A stretch of 64,000 bases of DNA from Kineosporia sp. NBRC 101731 (GTDB lineage Bacteria; Actinomycetota; Actinomycetes; Actinomycetales; Kineosporiaceae): positions 248,001 through 312,000 of the forward strand of contig NZ_BSTC01000006.1 in assembly GCF_030269305.1 (NCBI RefSeq), written 5' to 3'. This document shows positions 8,777 to 17,390 of this stretch, one piece after another. The notes beneath the pieces were generated by a model. That model was not told the origin of the DNA and made no database searches. It saw only the letters and a list, made by a program, of their open reading frames with translations. Position 1 is the stretch's first letter; the number at the start of each line of letters is the position of its first letter. The translations under genes and the position numbers were made by a program.

Positions 8777-9441
8777 GAGGCCACATACCGATCGAGTCGC
8801 GTCTCCAGGCGGGACTGGGCGAAGGACAGCACCAGGCAGACCACCCAGTAGTAGGCGGCGGCCACCATGTAGAGCGTGAAGAACTCGAAGGTGGGGCCGG
8901 CCAGTTCCTGGGCCTTTCGGAAGGTCTCGGAGACCAGGATGGTGGAGGCCAGGGAGGTGTCTTTCACCAGCGAGATGAGTGTGTTCGACAGCGGCGGCAC
9001 GGACACCCGGGCGGCCTGCGGCAGGATGATCCGGCGCAGGGTGGTCGGGTAGTTCATGCCGACGGTCTGGGCCGCCTCCCATTGCCCGCGCGGCACCGAG
9101 ATGATGGCCGCGCGGATGATCTCCGAGGCGTACCCGCCGACGTTCAGGGTGAACGCCAGGACGGCGCTCGGCCACGGATCGATCGTGGCACCGAGCGAGG
9201 GCAGACCGTAGAAGATGATGAACAGCTGTACCAGCAGCGGCGTTCCGCGGATCACCGAGACGTAGAACCGGGCGATCGCGGAGACCGGCCAGATCGGCGA
9301 CAGCCGCATCAGCGCCACGACCAGGGCCAGCAGCAGCCCGAGCACGAAGCTGATCGCCGTGAGGGGGATGGTCCCCTTGACCATCCCCTCCAGCAGCGGC
9401 CGCAGCGAGCTACGGATCAGCTCGACGGTCGACTGGTCCAT
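8773..9441 (-). CDS. Polar amino acid ABC transporter, permease
   Basis: 222 residues with the HisM/GlnP-type permease domain: an N-terminal extracellular/membrane segment, then [19 protein letters not shown], a long [21 protein letters not shown] motif and the EAA loop [22 protein letters not shown] that docks with the ATPase. It lies 6 bp downstream of the binding-protein gene and overlaps the ATPase start. Confidence 0.94.
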   Translation of the reverse strand: MDQSTVELIRSSLRPLLEGMVKGTIPLTAISFVLGLLLALVVALMRLSPIWPVSAIARFYVSVIRGTPLLVQLFIIFYGLPSLGATIDPWPSAVLAFTLNVGGYASEIIRAAIISVPRGQWEAAQTVGMNYPTTLRRIILPQAARVSVPPLSNTLISLVKDTSLASTILVSETFRKAQELAGPTFEFFTLYMVAAAYYWVVCLVLSFAQSRLETRLDRYVAS

Positions 9442-9447
9442 GAGGGA

Positions 9448-10284
9448 TCAGCTCGCGGACGGGCTCGGGGAGGCGCTGCTCGCGCTGTCCGGGTCGCCGC
9501 CGGAGACGTCTTTACCGAAGTACTTCTCGGAGAGCTCGGCCAGCGTGCCGTCGGCGCGCAGTTCGTCGAGCGCCGTGTCGAACTCGGCGGGCAGGTCGCT
9601 GTCCTTACGGAACGCGAACGCCTGCTGCGTGGGGTCGCCGATCTCTCCGGCGATCTTGATGTCCTGGTCGCCGCTCTCGGTCAGGTAGTTGAGCACGGCC
9701 AGGCTGTCGTTGAGCGTGACGTCGACCCGCTTCTGCTTGAGCAGCGGGATGGCCTGGCTGAAGCCCTCGACGGCCTCGACCTTGGCCCCGGCGTCCTCGG
9801 CGGCCGTGCCGAAGCTGCTCGTCGGCGACTGCGCGGCGGTCTTGCCCTTGAGGTCGGCCGCGGTGGTGATCGAGGTCTCGTCCGCGCGGGTGACGATGAC
9901 GCCGACCGAATCGGTGTAGGTCTGCGAGAAGCTGTACTTGGCCTTGCGCTCGTCGTTGACGGTGACCTGGTTGGCCACCACGTCGTAGCGCTTGGCCTCC
10001 AGGCCGGCGAAGATCGAGTCCCAGGAGGTCTCGGAGAACTCCACCTCGCGGCCGAGCTTGGCGGCGACGGCCTCGACCACCTCGACGTCGTAGCCGGTGA
10101 GCTTGTTGCCGTTCTTCGCGTCGTGGTAGGTGAAGGGCGCGTAGACGCCCTCGGTGGCCACCTTCAGTGGGTCCTTGCTGCCGCCGCCGGTACCGCCCGA
10201 GCTGTCCGAGTCGCCACCACAGGCGGCCAGGCCCAGCGTCATGAGCGCGGCCGCGGAGACGGCGAGGAACTTCTTGCTGATCAT
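9448..10284 (-). CDS. Amino acid ABC transporter substrate-binding lipoprotein (cystine-type)
   Basis: 278 residues. A type II signal peptide ends at LAACGG (lipidated Cys ~22). The mature part is an SBP family 3 protein: YAPFTYHDAKNGNKLTGYDVEV, ETSWDSIFAGLEAKRYDVVANQVT and DERKAKYSFSQTY. The WDSI-AGL and YDVVANQV pattern is most like FliY/TcyA cystine-binding proteins, so cystine or another polar amino acid is the probable cargo. It is first in the operon; the promoter should be in 10285-10392 but no consensus boxes are obvious. Confidence 0.9.
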   Translation of the reverse strand: MISKKFLAVSAAALMTLGLAACGGDSDSSGGTGGGSKDPLKVATEGVYAPFTYHDAKNGNKLTGYDVEVVEAVAAKLGREVEFSETSWDSIFAGLEAKRYDVVANQVTVNDERKAKYSFSQTYTDSVGVIVTRADETSITTAADLKGKTAAQSPTSSFGTAAEDAGAKVEAVEGFSQAIPLLKQKRVDVTLNDSLAVLNYLTESGDQDIKIAGEIGDPTQQAFAFRKDSDLPAEFDTALDELRADGTLAELSEKYFGKDVSGGDPDSASSASPSPSAS

Positions 10285-10392
10285 CGGACAAACCCTTCTT
10301 AGTCGACAGGGAAGGTTAGGGTGCCATTCCTGTCGAACGCATGTGAACCCGTCTGAGGTTAACCAGAGGTTGCGCTGTCTGCTTGGGCAGGG

Positions 10393-11355
10393 TCAAACCA
10401 CTGCTTGGGGACGTCGTTCCTGGAAAGTGCGCCGGTAACCGGCGGGGGACGTTGCGAACCGGGCCGCGAAATTCTGGCGTAATGTCACCGGGCTCCCGAA
10501 TCCGCACTCCTGGGCGATGCGGTCGACGGGCCAATCGCTGGTCTCCAGGAGGCGCCGGGCCTCGTCGAGCCGCTGGTCGGTCACCCAGCGGGCGGGGGTG
10601 CTGCCGGTCGCCTCGCGGAAGCGGCGCACGAAATTGCGGCGGCTCATCGTGGCCCGGGCCGCCAGATCCTCCAGGGCCAAGGGCTGGTCCAGATGCTCCA
10701 GGGCCCAGGCGAGCACGTCGGCGATCGGGGCGTCGCTGCGCGCGTCCACCAGCGGCCGCTCGATGTACTGGGCCTGGCCCCCCTCGCGGTGCGGGGCGAC
10801 GACCAGGCTGCGGGCCACCCGGTTCGCGGCGGTGACCCCCAGATGCTGACGGACGACGTGGAGACACGCGTCGATCCCGGACGCGGTGCCGGCGGACGTG
10901 AGCACGTCGCCGTGATCCACGTAGAGCACCGAGCTGTCCACCGTGATCTCGGGGTGGCGGGCTGCCAGTTCCTCGGTGGCGCTCCAGTGCGTCACCGCGG
11001 TGCGGTGCCGCAGAAGGCCGGCCGCGGCCACCGGGAACGCGCCCAGGCAGAGGCCGATCACCATGCTGCCCGCGGCGTGGGCGTCCTGGACGGCCCGGAC
11101 CAGACCGTCGTCCGGTGCCTCCAGGCTGTCCCGCCACGAGGGGACGACCACGATGTCCGCCCCCTCCGTCGTCGAGGGGCCGCCCAGGCCCGCGATCGTG
11201 TACCCCTCGGCCGTGACGATCGAGGGACCCGACGTCGTCCACACGTGCGTCGACCACTGCGCGAGCCCGAGCTTGGCGACCTCGCCGAACACCAGCTGGG
11301 GGGCGGCCAGGTGGAACATCGTGATGCCGTCGAAGGCGTGAACGGCGATGCGCAT
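10393..11355 (-). CDS. GlxA family transcriptional regulator (DJ-1/PfpI + AraC HTH)
   Basis: 320 residues. Residues 1-165 form the amidotransferase-like DJ-1/PfpI domain with the nucleophile-elbow-like GLCLGAFPVAAAGLL; residues ~215-315 hold two AraC helix-turn-helix units (LEDLAARATMSRRNFVRRFREATGSTP and VDRIAQECGFGSPVTLRQNF). Such regulators activate catabolic or detoxification genes. It is divergent from the cysteine hydrolase at 11495, with 139 bp between them, a possible target. Confidence 0.92.
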   Translation of the reverse strand: MRIAVHAFDGITMFHLAAPQLVFGEVAKLGLAQWSTHVWTTSGPSIVTAEGYTIAGLGGPSTTEGADIVVVPSWRDSLEAPDDGLVRAVQDAHAAGSMVIGLCLGAFPVAAAGLLRHRTAVTHWSATEELAARHPEITVDSSVLYVDHGDVLTSAGTASGIDACLHVVRQHLGVTAANRVARSLVVAPHREGGQAQYIERPLVDARSDAPIADVLAWALEHLDQPLALEDLAARATMSRRNFVRRFREATGSTPARWVTDQRLDEARRLLETSDWPVDRIAQECGFGSPVTLRQNFAARFATSPAGYRRTFQERRPQAVV

Positions 11356-11494
11356 GCTTCATCCCTCCGTCGGCTCGGGGATCCCGGAGGTTGGCCTGAA
11401 CTCATCGCTATTATGCATCCGGGCCACTCGTGCCGTCGCCGTCGGGCGCGGATGCTTCAGGGGTCAGCCTTTTCCGCCTCAGGAAGGAACCCCG

Positions 11495-12121
11495 ATGACC
11501 ACTCGTGCACTCGTCGTCGTCGACGTCCAGCAGGAGTACTTCGACGGTCCGCTGGAGATCCAGTACCCGCCCCGCGACGAGGCGCTCGCGCAGATCCTGC
11601 GGGCGATCACCGTCGCCCGGGAGGCCGGCCTGCCGGTCGTCTACGTGCAGCACACCGCCCCGGCCGGCTCGCCGGTGTTCGCCGAGGGTTCGGCCGGGTG
11701 GCAGCTGCACCCACAGATCGAGGCCTCCGCCGGCGACTCCCCGCGGATCTCCAAGGTCAACGGAAGTGTTTACGCCGGAACGGATCTCGCTGCCCGGCTG
11801 CGGGCCGAGGGCGTGGACACGGTCACCCTGGTCGGCTTCATGACCCACAACTGCGACCTGGCCTCGTCGGTCGAGTCCGAGGGGCTGGGTTTCGCCGCGG
11901 AGATCCTGATCGACGCCTCGGGCACCACGCACCTGGCCAACGGGGCCGGGCACGTGGCGGCGAGCGACCTGCACGCCACCCTGATGACGGTGCTCAACGC
12001 CAACTTCGCGGCAGTGGGCACGGTGGAGCAGTGGACGTCTGCCGTCGCCTCCGGAACTGCGTTGCCGAAGGACGACCTGGTGTCGTCGGCCCTCGCAGGC
12101 CGGCAGAAGTTCAGCTCCTGA
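11495..12121 (+). CDS. Isochorismatase-like cysteine hydrolase
   Basis: 208 residues. The start at ATG 11495 follows AGGAAGG. The catalytic triad of the family is complete: Asp10 (VVDVQQEYFD), Lys87 (ISKVNGSVY) and Cys120 (GFMTHNCDLASS). Family members cleave isochorismate, nicotinamide, ureidoacrylate or N-carbamoyl compounds; the substrate here is not known. The divergent GlxA-type regulator may control it. The 3' end overlaps the convergent LacI gene by 11 bp. Confidence 0.9.
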   Translation: MTTRALVVVDVQQEYFDGPLEIQYPPRDEALAQILRAITVAREAGLPVVYVQHTAPAGSPVFAEGSAGWQLHPQIEASAGDSPRISKVNGSVYAGTDLAARLRAEGVDTVTLVGFMTHNCDLASSVESEGLGFAAEILIDASGTTHLANGAGHVAASDLHATLMTVLNANFAAVGTVEQWTSAVASGTALPKDDLVSSALAGRQKFSS

Positions 12122-13232
12122 TGTCCGGTTTCGGGGGTGGTGCGGTGCTGCCCCGGGGCAGGAACTCGGTGTCCGGGGGCGGGTCGTCCGTGGGGTGACC
12201 GGCCGTGCTGTTCCCGGCCGGCTGCCCGATGCGGGCCAGCAGCGATTCCAGCAGCTGACGCCCGTGGGTGGCGTAGTCGACCTTCACGGTGGTGAGGGGC
12301 GGGCGCAGGAAGCCGCTCTCCGGGATCCCGTCGAAACCGGTGACGCTCATCCGGCTGGGGACGTCGATGCCGTGCTCGTCCAGGGCCAGCAGGGCGCCCA
12401 GGGCCATCTGGTCGTTACCGCAGATCAGAGCGGTGATCCCGGCCAGCTCGTGCGGGCCCAGGGCCCGCACGGCCCGGGCCCCGGACGCGGCCGACCAGTC
12501 ACCGGTCAGTTCCGCGACCAGTTCGAGGCCGTGCCGGGCCAGCGCCCCGCGCACGGCCTCGCTGCGGCGCCGGGCCGCCAGCCAGGTGGGAGAGCCGCCC
12601 AGGTAGGCGATGCGGGTGTGACCCAGCCCGGCGAGATGGTCGATCACCAGGTCCATCCCGCGCTCGCTGAGCGTCGTGCCCCGGGCCGGCTCGGGTTCCA
12701 GCTCCATCACCAGGGGCACGCTCAGAGAGCTCACGTCGACGCCCTTGCGCTGGTCGAGCAGCCGGTCCACCGGCGCGAAGACCAGGATCCCGGCGACATC
12801 CGCGCGATCCAGCAGGGTCAGCGCCCGCCGGATCGCACCGTCGTCGGTCTGGTCGTCGCGCGGATCGTGCAGGGGCAGGCTGAGGATCTCCAGCAGGTAC
12901 CCGGCCTCGGCCGCGCGCAGGCTCGCACCCTGCACGGTCTTGCTCGGGCCCACCTCCAGCAGTTCGAACACCAGGGCCCCGATCCGGTTGGCACTGCTCG
13001 TGGCCAGGGCCCGGGCCGCGTTGTTCGGCCGGTACCGCAGCGTCTCGATCGCCGCCGACACCCGGGCATGCGTCTCCGGCCGGAACTTGCCCTGCCCCCG
13101 CAGCACCATCGCCACCGTCTGGTGCGAGACACCGGCCTCCCGGGCGACGTCGTAGATGGTGGGGCGCTTGGCCTGGCCAGGCTGATTGGCCTGGCCAGGC
13201 TGATTGGCCTGGCCAGGCTGGTCAGAGCTCAC
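12111..13232 (-). CDS. LacI family transcriptional regulator of the sugar operon
   Basis: 373 residues from a GTG at 13232. The N-terminus carries three copies of QANQPG-like hexapeptide repeats before the HTH (RPTIYDVAREAGVSHQTVAMVL, about residues 22-43) and hinge helix (NNAARALATSS). The periplasmic-binding-like sugar domain fills the rest, with a Pro-rich tail. It is the last gene of the ABC/GH31 operon and probably binds the operator at 18783-18816, released by an oligosaccharide breakdown product. Confidence 0.9.
   Translation of the reverse strand: MSSDQPGQANQPGQANQPGQAKRPTIYDVAREAGVSHQTVAMVLRGQGKFRPETHARVSAAIETLRYRPNNAARALATSSANRIGALVFELLEVGPSKTVQGASLRAAEAGYLLEILSLPLHDPRDDQTDDGAIRRALTLLDRADVAGILVFAPVDRLLDQRKGVDVSSLSVPLVMELEPEPARGTTLSERGMDLVIDHLAGLGHTRIAYLGGSPTWLAARRRSEAVRGALARHGLELVAELTGDWSAASGARAVRALGPHELAGITALICGNDQMALGALLALDEHGIDVPSRMSVTGFDGIPESGFLRPPLTTVKVDYATHGRQLLESLLARIGQPAGNSTAGHPTDDPPPDTEFLPRGSTAPPPKPDIRS
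13170..13220. repeat. 18-bp in-frame tandem repeat in the LacI gene
   Basis: The unit GGCCTGGCCAGGCTGATT occurs 2.8 times in perfect copies (13170-13187, 13188-13205, 13206-13220). It encodes the repeated hexapeptide at the regulator's N-terminus ahead of the DNA-binding domain, so copy number can change without a frameshift. Confidence 0.9.
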
Positions 13233-13236
13233 AGGT

Positions 13237-13290
13237 GCTCATCCGGGAACAACTGCCCATCCGGGAACAACTGCTCATCCGAGGACGGCG
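13237..13290. repeat. 18-bp tandem repeat between the GH31 and LacI genes
   Basis: GCTCATCCGGGAACAACT (13237-13254) is followed by a copy with one change (13255-13272) and a half-matching third copy that enters the 3' end of the GH31 gene. The unit differs from the adjacent 18-bp repeat in the LacI gene. It occupies nearly the whole 42-bp gap and so sets the distance to the LacI GTG start. Confidence 0.85.
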
Positions 13291-15560
13291 CTGCCGTTCT
13301 CCGCGGCGACCCGCTCGCCCCCGGGCAGGGCCAGGCCCCAGCCGTTCGCGATGCTGGACTCCGCCACGATCCGCCCGCCGTCACGACGCACGGAGAACTC
13401 TGCCGATCCGGCGCCCTCACCATGACCGGTGAGGATATCCACCCGACGTTCCCACGCGTCCTCTGCTGATGGGTTGGAGGGATTGACCACCAGGGTGAGC
13501 CCGTCGAGGTGATCGGTGTCGGGACGGTCCTCGCGCGCACCCAGGGGCACCACCGCACCGGGCCGCACCAGCAGCGGAAGCGAGTCGACGTCGTGGTGCT
13601 CCTTCACCCAGCGCCCACCCGTCACGGTCTCACCGGTGAGCAGGCGTACCCAGTCGCCTTCGGGCAGGTAGTACTCCACCTCGCCGTCGGGGGAGAAGAC
13701 CGGCGCGACCAGCAGATCGGGGCCCAGCAGGTACTGCCGGTCCAGGTAGGCCACCGCCGGATCATCGGGGAACTCCAGGATCATCGGCCGCATCACCGGC
13801 GTCCCCCGCTCGTGGGCCTCCCGGCCGGCCTTCAGCAGGTACGGGGCCAGACGAGCCTTGAGCTGCCCGAACTTCCGCGCCACCGCGACCGCGCCGAGGT
13901 CGCTGCTGTCGTCGTCGTCCACCAGCCACGGCACCCGGTACGAGTTGTTGCCGTGGAAGCGGCTATGACTGGAGAGCATGCCGAACGCCGTCCACCGCTT
14001 GAACAGTGCCGTGTCGGGCGTCCCCTCGAACCCACCGATGTCGTGACTCCAGAAACCGAACCCGGACAGCCCGAGACTCAGGCCCCCGCGTAGCGTCTCG
14101 GCCATCGACACGTACGACGCCGTGCTGTCTCCACCCCAGTGCACCGGGAACTGCTGACCGCCCGTGGTCGCCGAGCGCGCGAACACGATCGCCTCGTCGT
14201 GGCCCCGGACCTCTTCCACCACCTCGAAGACCGCACGGTTGTAGAGGTGCGTGTAGAGGTTGTGCATCCGCTCGGGGTCGGCACCGTTGTGGTAGACGAC
14301 GTCGGTGGGCACGCGCTCGCCGAAGTCGGTCTTGAAGCAGTCGACGCCCTCGGACAGGAGACGTCGCAGGTGTCCCTGGTACCACGCGACAGCATCCGGG
14401 TTGGTGAAGTCGACCAGGCCCATCCCGGCCTGCCAGAGGTCGGTCTGGTACGTGCCTCCCCCCGGCTTCTGCAGCAGGTATCCCTTCTCGCTCGCCTCGT
14501 CGAAGATGGCCGCGCGCTGGCCGATGTACGGATTGATCCAGACGCACACCCGCAGATCCTTCTCCCGCAGGCGCTTGAGCATGCCGACCGGGTCGGGGAA
14601 CACCCGCGGATCCCAGGTGAAGTCGCACCAGCTGTACTCGCGCATCCAGAAGCAGTCGAAATGGAAGACGCTGAGCGGAATACCGCGCTCGGCCATACCG
14701 TCCACGAAGTGGTTGACGGTCTCCTCGCCGTAGTCGGTGGTGAAACTCGTGGACAGCCAGGTGCCGTAGCTCCAGGCCGGCACCTGCGCCGGGCGGCCGG
14801 TGAGCCGGGTGTACCGGTCGAGCACGTCCTTCGGCTGGGGCCCGCCGATCACCAGGTACTCCAGCGTCTCGCCGGGGACCGAGAATTGCACCCGCTCGAC
14901 CGCTTCCGACCCGATCTCGAGCGATACCGGGCCGGCGTCGTTCACCAGCACCCCGTAACCGCGGCTGCTCAGGTAGAACGGCACGTTCTTGTAGGCCTGC
15001 TCACTGGAGGTCCCGCCGTCGGCATTCCAGATGTCCACCGACTGACCGTTCTTCACCAGCGGTCCGAAGCGCTCGCCGAGCCCGTAGACGGTCTCGCCGA
15101 CGCCGAGGGTCAGCTGCTCGTGCAGGTACGTCGTGCCGTTGTCGAGCATCAGCCCGAGGGAGCGCAGGCCGCTGCTCGCCAGGGTCTTCCCGTCCTGCAC
15201 GAAACTCAGGTTCCAGGGGGCGCCCAGGTCGATCCGGGCCTCCAGGGCTCCCGAGCGCAGCACCCCGGTCGTGCCGTCGAAACTGGCCGTACCGTTGCCT
15301 TCGGACGTGTTGAGCTCGAACCGCTCCGGCTCCTTGCTGCCCTTGTGGTGTTCGACACGCACCTTGACCACACCGGGGGCCGGAGCCGTCAGGGTCACCG
15401 TGAGCGTCGCCGCGTTGAGCGTGTCACCTCGGTGGGTAACGACTTTCGTGGCGGCAACGACAATCAGGCGGTCTGCGGTGCTCTCGATGTCGAACACCTC
15501 ACGGGCGTACAGGGCCTCGACCCCGTCCCGCATGCGCCAGTAACCATCACTGAATTTCAT
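13275..15560 (-). CDS. yicI: GH31 alpha-xylosidase
   Basis: 761 residues from ATG 15560. The family-typical start MKFSDGYWRMRDGVEALY and an AAAGGTG site upstream support it over the ATG at 15596. The (beta/alpha)8 barrel holds the nucleophile Asp412 in FKTDFGE and the acid/base Asp478 in HWGGDSTASY, both as in YicI alpha-xylosidases. The enzyme removes alpha-xylosyl residues from oligosaccharides such as isoprimeverose. No signal peptide is seen, so it is cytoplasmic and works on sugars brought in by the ABC transporter encoded just upstream. Confidence 0.93.
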   Translation of the reverse strand: MKFSDGYWRMRDGVEALYAREVFDIESTADRLIVVAATKVVTHRGDTLNAATLTVTLTAPAPGVVKVRVEHHKGSKEPERFELNTSEGNGTASFDGTTGVLRSGALEARIDLGAPWNLSFVQDGKTLASSGLRSLGLMLDNGTTYLHEQLTLGVGETVYGLGERFGPLVKNGQSVDIWNADGGTSSEQAYKNVPFYLSSRGYGVLVNDAGPVSLEIGSEAVERVQFSVPGETLEYLVIGGPQPKDVLDRYTRLTGRPAQVPAWSYGTWLSTSFTTDYGEETVNHFVDGMAERGIPLSVFHFDCFWMREYSWCDFTWDPRVFPDPVGMLKRLREKDLRVCVWINPYIGQRAAIFDEASEKGYLLQKPGGGTYQTDLWQAGMGLVDFTNPDAVAWYQGHLRRLLSEGVDCFKTDFGERVPTDVVYHNGADPERMHNLYTHLYNRAVFEVVEEVRGHDEAIVFARSATTGGQQFPVHWGGDSTASYVSMAETLRGGLSLGLSGFGFWSHDIGGFEGTPDTALFKRWTAFGMLSSHSRFHGNNSYRVPWLVDDDDSSDLGAVAVARKFGQLKARLAPYLLKAGREAHERGTPVMRPMILEFPDDPAVAYLDRQYLLGPDLLVAPVFSPDGEVEYYLPEGDWVRLLTGETVTGGRWVKEHHDVDSLPLLVRPGAVVPLGAREDRPDTDHLDGLTLVVNPSNPSAEDAWERRVDILTGHGEGAGSAEFSVRRDGGRIVAESSIANGWGLALPGGERVAAENGSAVLG

Positions 15561-15582
15561 CGGCGGGTCAGCACCTTTCGTC

Positions 15583-16494
15583 TCACTTGATGGCACCCGC
15601 GGTGAGTCCGCGGGTCAGGGTGCGCTGGAAGACGAGGAAGAAGATCAGGGTGGGCAGAACGCCGAGCAGGGCCGAGGCGCTGATCGTGGTGACGTTCATG
15701 ATGCGTTCTCCCTGAAGTGTCGCGATGCCCACCTGAACGGTCTGGTTGTCGGCACTGACCAGGAAGGACAGGGGGATCAGGAACTCGTTCCAGGTCCAGA
15801 TGAAGAAGAACACGGCCAGGACGGCGAGGGTCGGGCGGCAGACGGGAACCACGACGCGCCAGAGAATCTGCCGCCGGTTGGCCCCGTCGAGCGCCGCCGC
15901 TTCCAGGAGCTCCCGGGGGAAGGCCCCGAAGACACTGGCCAGCAGGTACGTCCCGAACGCGCCGTGGACGACGACGAAGACGACGACGACCGACCAGATG
16001 GTGTCGTACAGGCCGATGTTCTTGAACATGATGTACAGCGGGTAGAGCAGCGCCTCCTGCGGCACGATCGTCGCCAGGAGGAACGCCACGAGCACCCACA
16101 TCCGGCCCCGCACCCGCCCGATGCCCAGGGCGTAGGCGTTCAGCACCGAGACCAGCACGCCGAACACCGCCACCAGGCCGGAGATCAGGACGCTGTTCCA
16201 GACCTTGCGGGGGAAGTCGACGGCCTCCCAGAAGGTCTTGATGCCGTCCAGGTAGATCCCACTGGGCAGTCCCAGCGGGCCGTGGGCGGAGAAGTCCTCG
16301 GGTGACTTCACGGCGTTGAGCAGGACCAGGAGCAGGGGCGCTCCCATGATCACGCCCACGAGCACGGTGACGGCCAGGGCCAGCCATTCGAAGCCGGTCC
16401 GGCGCCGCGGTCCGTTCTGCCGGGCGGGCTCAGGGGCGGGGTTTTCCTCGTCCACCATTCGTTGCTGTTCGTTCTCGGACTGGCCGACCGTCAT
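15583..16494 (-). CDS. Carbohydrate ABC transporter permease (MalG type)
   Basis: 303 residues from ATG 16494, which overlaps the stop of the partner permease (ATGA). It has six membrane segments and the EAA loop EAAALDGANRRQILWRVVVPVCRPTL that contacts the ATPase. The N-terminal ~35 residues are polar and charged (QSENEQQRMVDEENPAPEP). No ATP-binding gene is present in the operon; as with many actinobacterial sugar importers a shared MsiK-type ATPase elsewhere probably serves it. Confidence 0.93.
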   Translation of the reverse strand: MTVGQSENEQQRMVDEENPAPEPARQNGPRRRTGFEWLALAVTVLVGVIMGAPLLLVLLNAVKSPEDFSAHGPLGLPSGIYLDGIKTFWEAVDFPRKVWNSVLISGLVAVFGVLVSVLNAYALGIGRVRGRMWVLVAFLLATIVPQEALLYPLYIMFKNIGLYDTIWSVVVVFVVVHGAFGTYLLASVFGAFPRELLEAAALDGANRRQILWRVVVPVCRPTLAVLAVFFFIWTWNEFLIPLSFLVSADNQTVQVGIATLQGERIMNVTTISASALLGVLPTLIFFLVFQRTLTRGLTAGAIK

Positions 16495-17390
16495 TGTTCC
16501 TCCTGATCGGCCAGCCGGAACTGGGCGCGGACGAAGAAGATGGCGACGGCGAGCACCACCACGGTGAGCGCCGTCGCGATCGTGGCGCCGTAGCCGACCC
16601 GCTGGGCGGTGAAGAACTCGGTGTAGGAGTAGTAGCTCGGCACGATCGTCGAGCTGCCCGGGCCGCCTCTCGTCAGCGCGTAGACCGGGCCGAAGACCTT
16701 GAGGGCGGCCACCGTGCAGGTGAGCACCACGACGAAGATCTCCGGGCGGATGCCGGCCAGGGTGATGGCGCGGAACCGCTGGAACCAGTTGGCGCCGTCG
16801 AGTTCCGCGGCCTCGTAGAGCTGAGGGTCGATTCTCTGCAACGCCGACATGAAGACCACGACGGGGTAACCGATCTGGATCCAGACCAGGACCGCTGCGA
16901 TCGAGAGCAGCGCCGTGTCGGGACTTCCCAGCCAGTTGTGCTGGAACCCACCCAGGCCGACCGCTTTCAGCAGGTCGTTCAGGGCACCGTCCTCGGGGCG
17001 CAGGATCCACCCGACCACGATCGCCGCGATCGCGATCGGGAGGATCTGCGGGAGGTAGTAGACCGCCCGCAGCAGACCCATGATCTTGCCGTTGAACCGG
17101 CGCCCCACCAGGTCGAACAGCAGCGAGGCGAGGAACAGCCCGAACGCGGTCGGCAGGATCACCATGGCCACGACCATCACGATGCTGTGCTGGAACGACG
17201 CCCAGAAGTCGGCGTCCTGGAACAGTTCTTTCCAGTTGTCCAGGCCGATCCAGATGGGCGGCTTGATCCCGCGGTAGCGGGTGAAACTCAGGTACACGTT
17301 CCAGGCCAGCGGCACGATGATGATGACCGTGAGCAGGATCGCTCCCGGGATCAGGTAGAGCCAGTAGCCTTTACGGCTTTCCGACCTCAC
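16491..17390 (-). CDS. Carbohydrate ABC transporter permease (MalF type)
   Basis: 299 residues from a GTG at 17390 that overlaps the stop of the binding-protein gene (GTGA). Membrane segments begin at WLYLIPGAILLTVIIIVPLAW; the EAA loop is EAAELDGANWFQRFRAITLAGIRPE. It pairs with the MalG-type permease to form the membrane channel of the sugar importer. Confidence 0.93.
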   Translation of the reverse strand: MRSESRKGYWLYLIPGAILLTVIIIVPLAWNVYLSFTRYRGIKPPIWIGLDNWKELFQDADFWASFQHSIVMVVAMVILPTAFGLFLASLLFDLVGRRFNGKIMGLLRAVYYLPQILPIAIAAIVVGWILRPEDGALNDLLKAVGLGGFQHNWLGSPDTALLSIAAVLVWIQIGYPVVVFMSALQRIDPQLYEAAELDGANWFQRFRAITLAGIRPEIFVVVLTCTVAALKVFGPVYALTRGGPGSSTIVPSYYSYTEFFTAQRVGYGATIATALTVVVLAVAIFFVRAQFRLADQEEQ

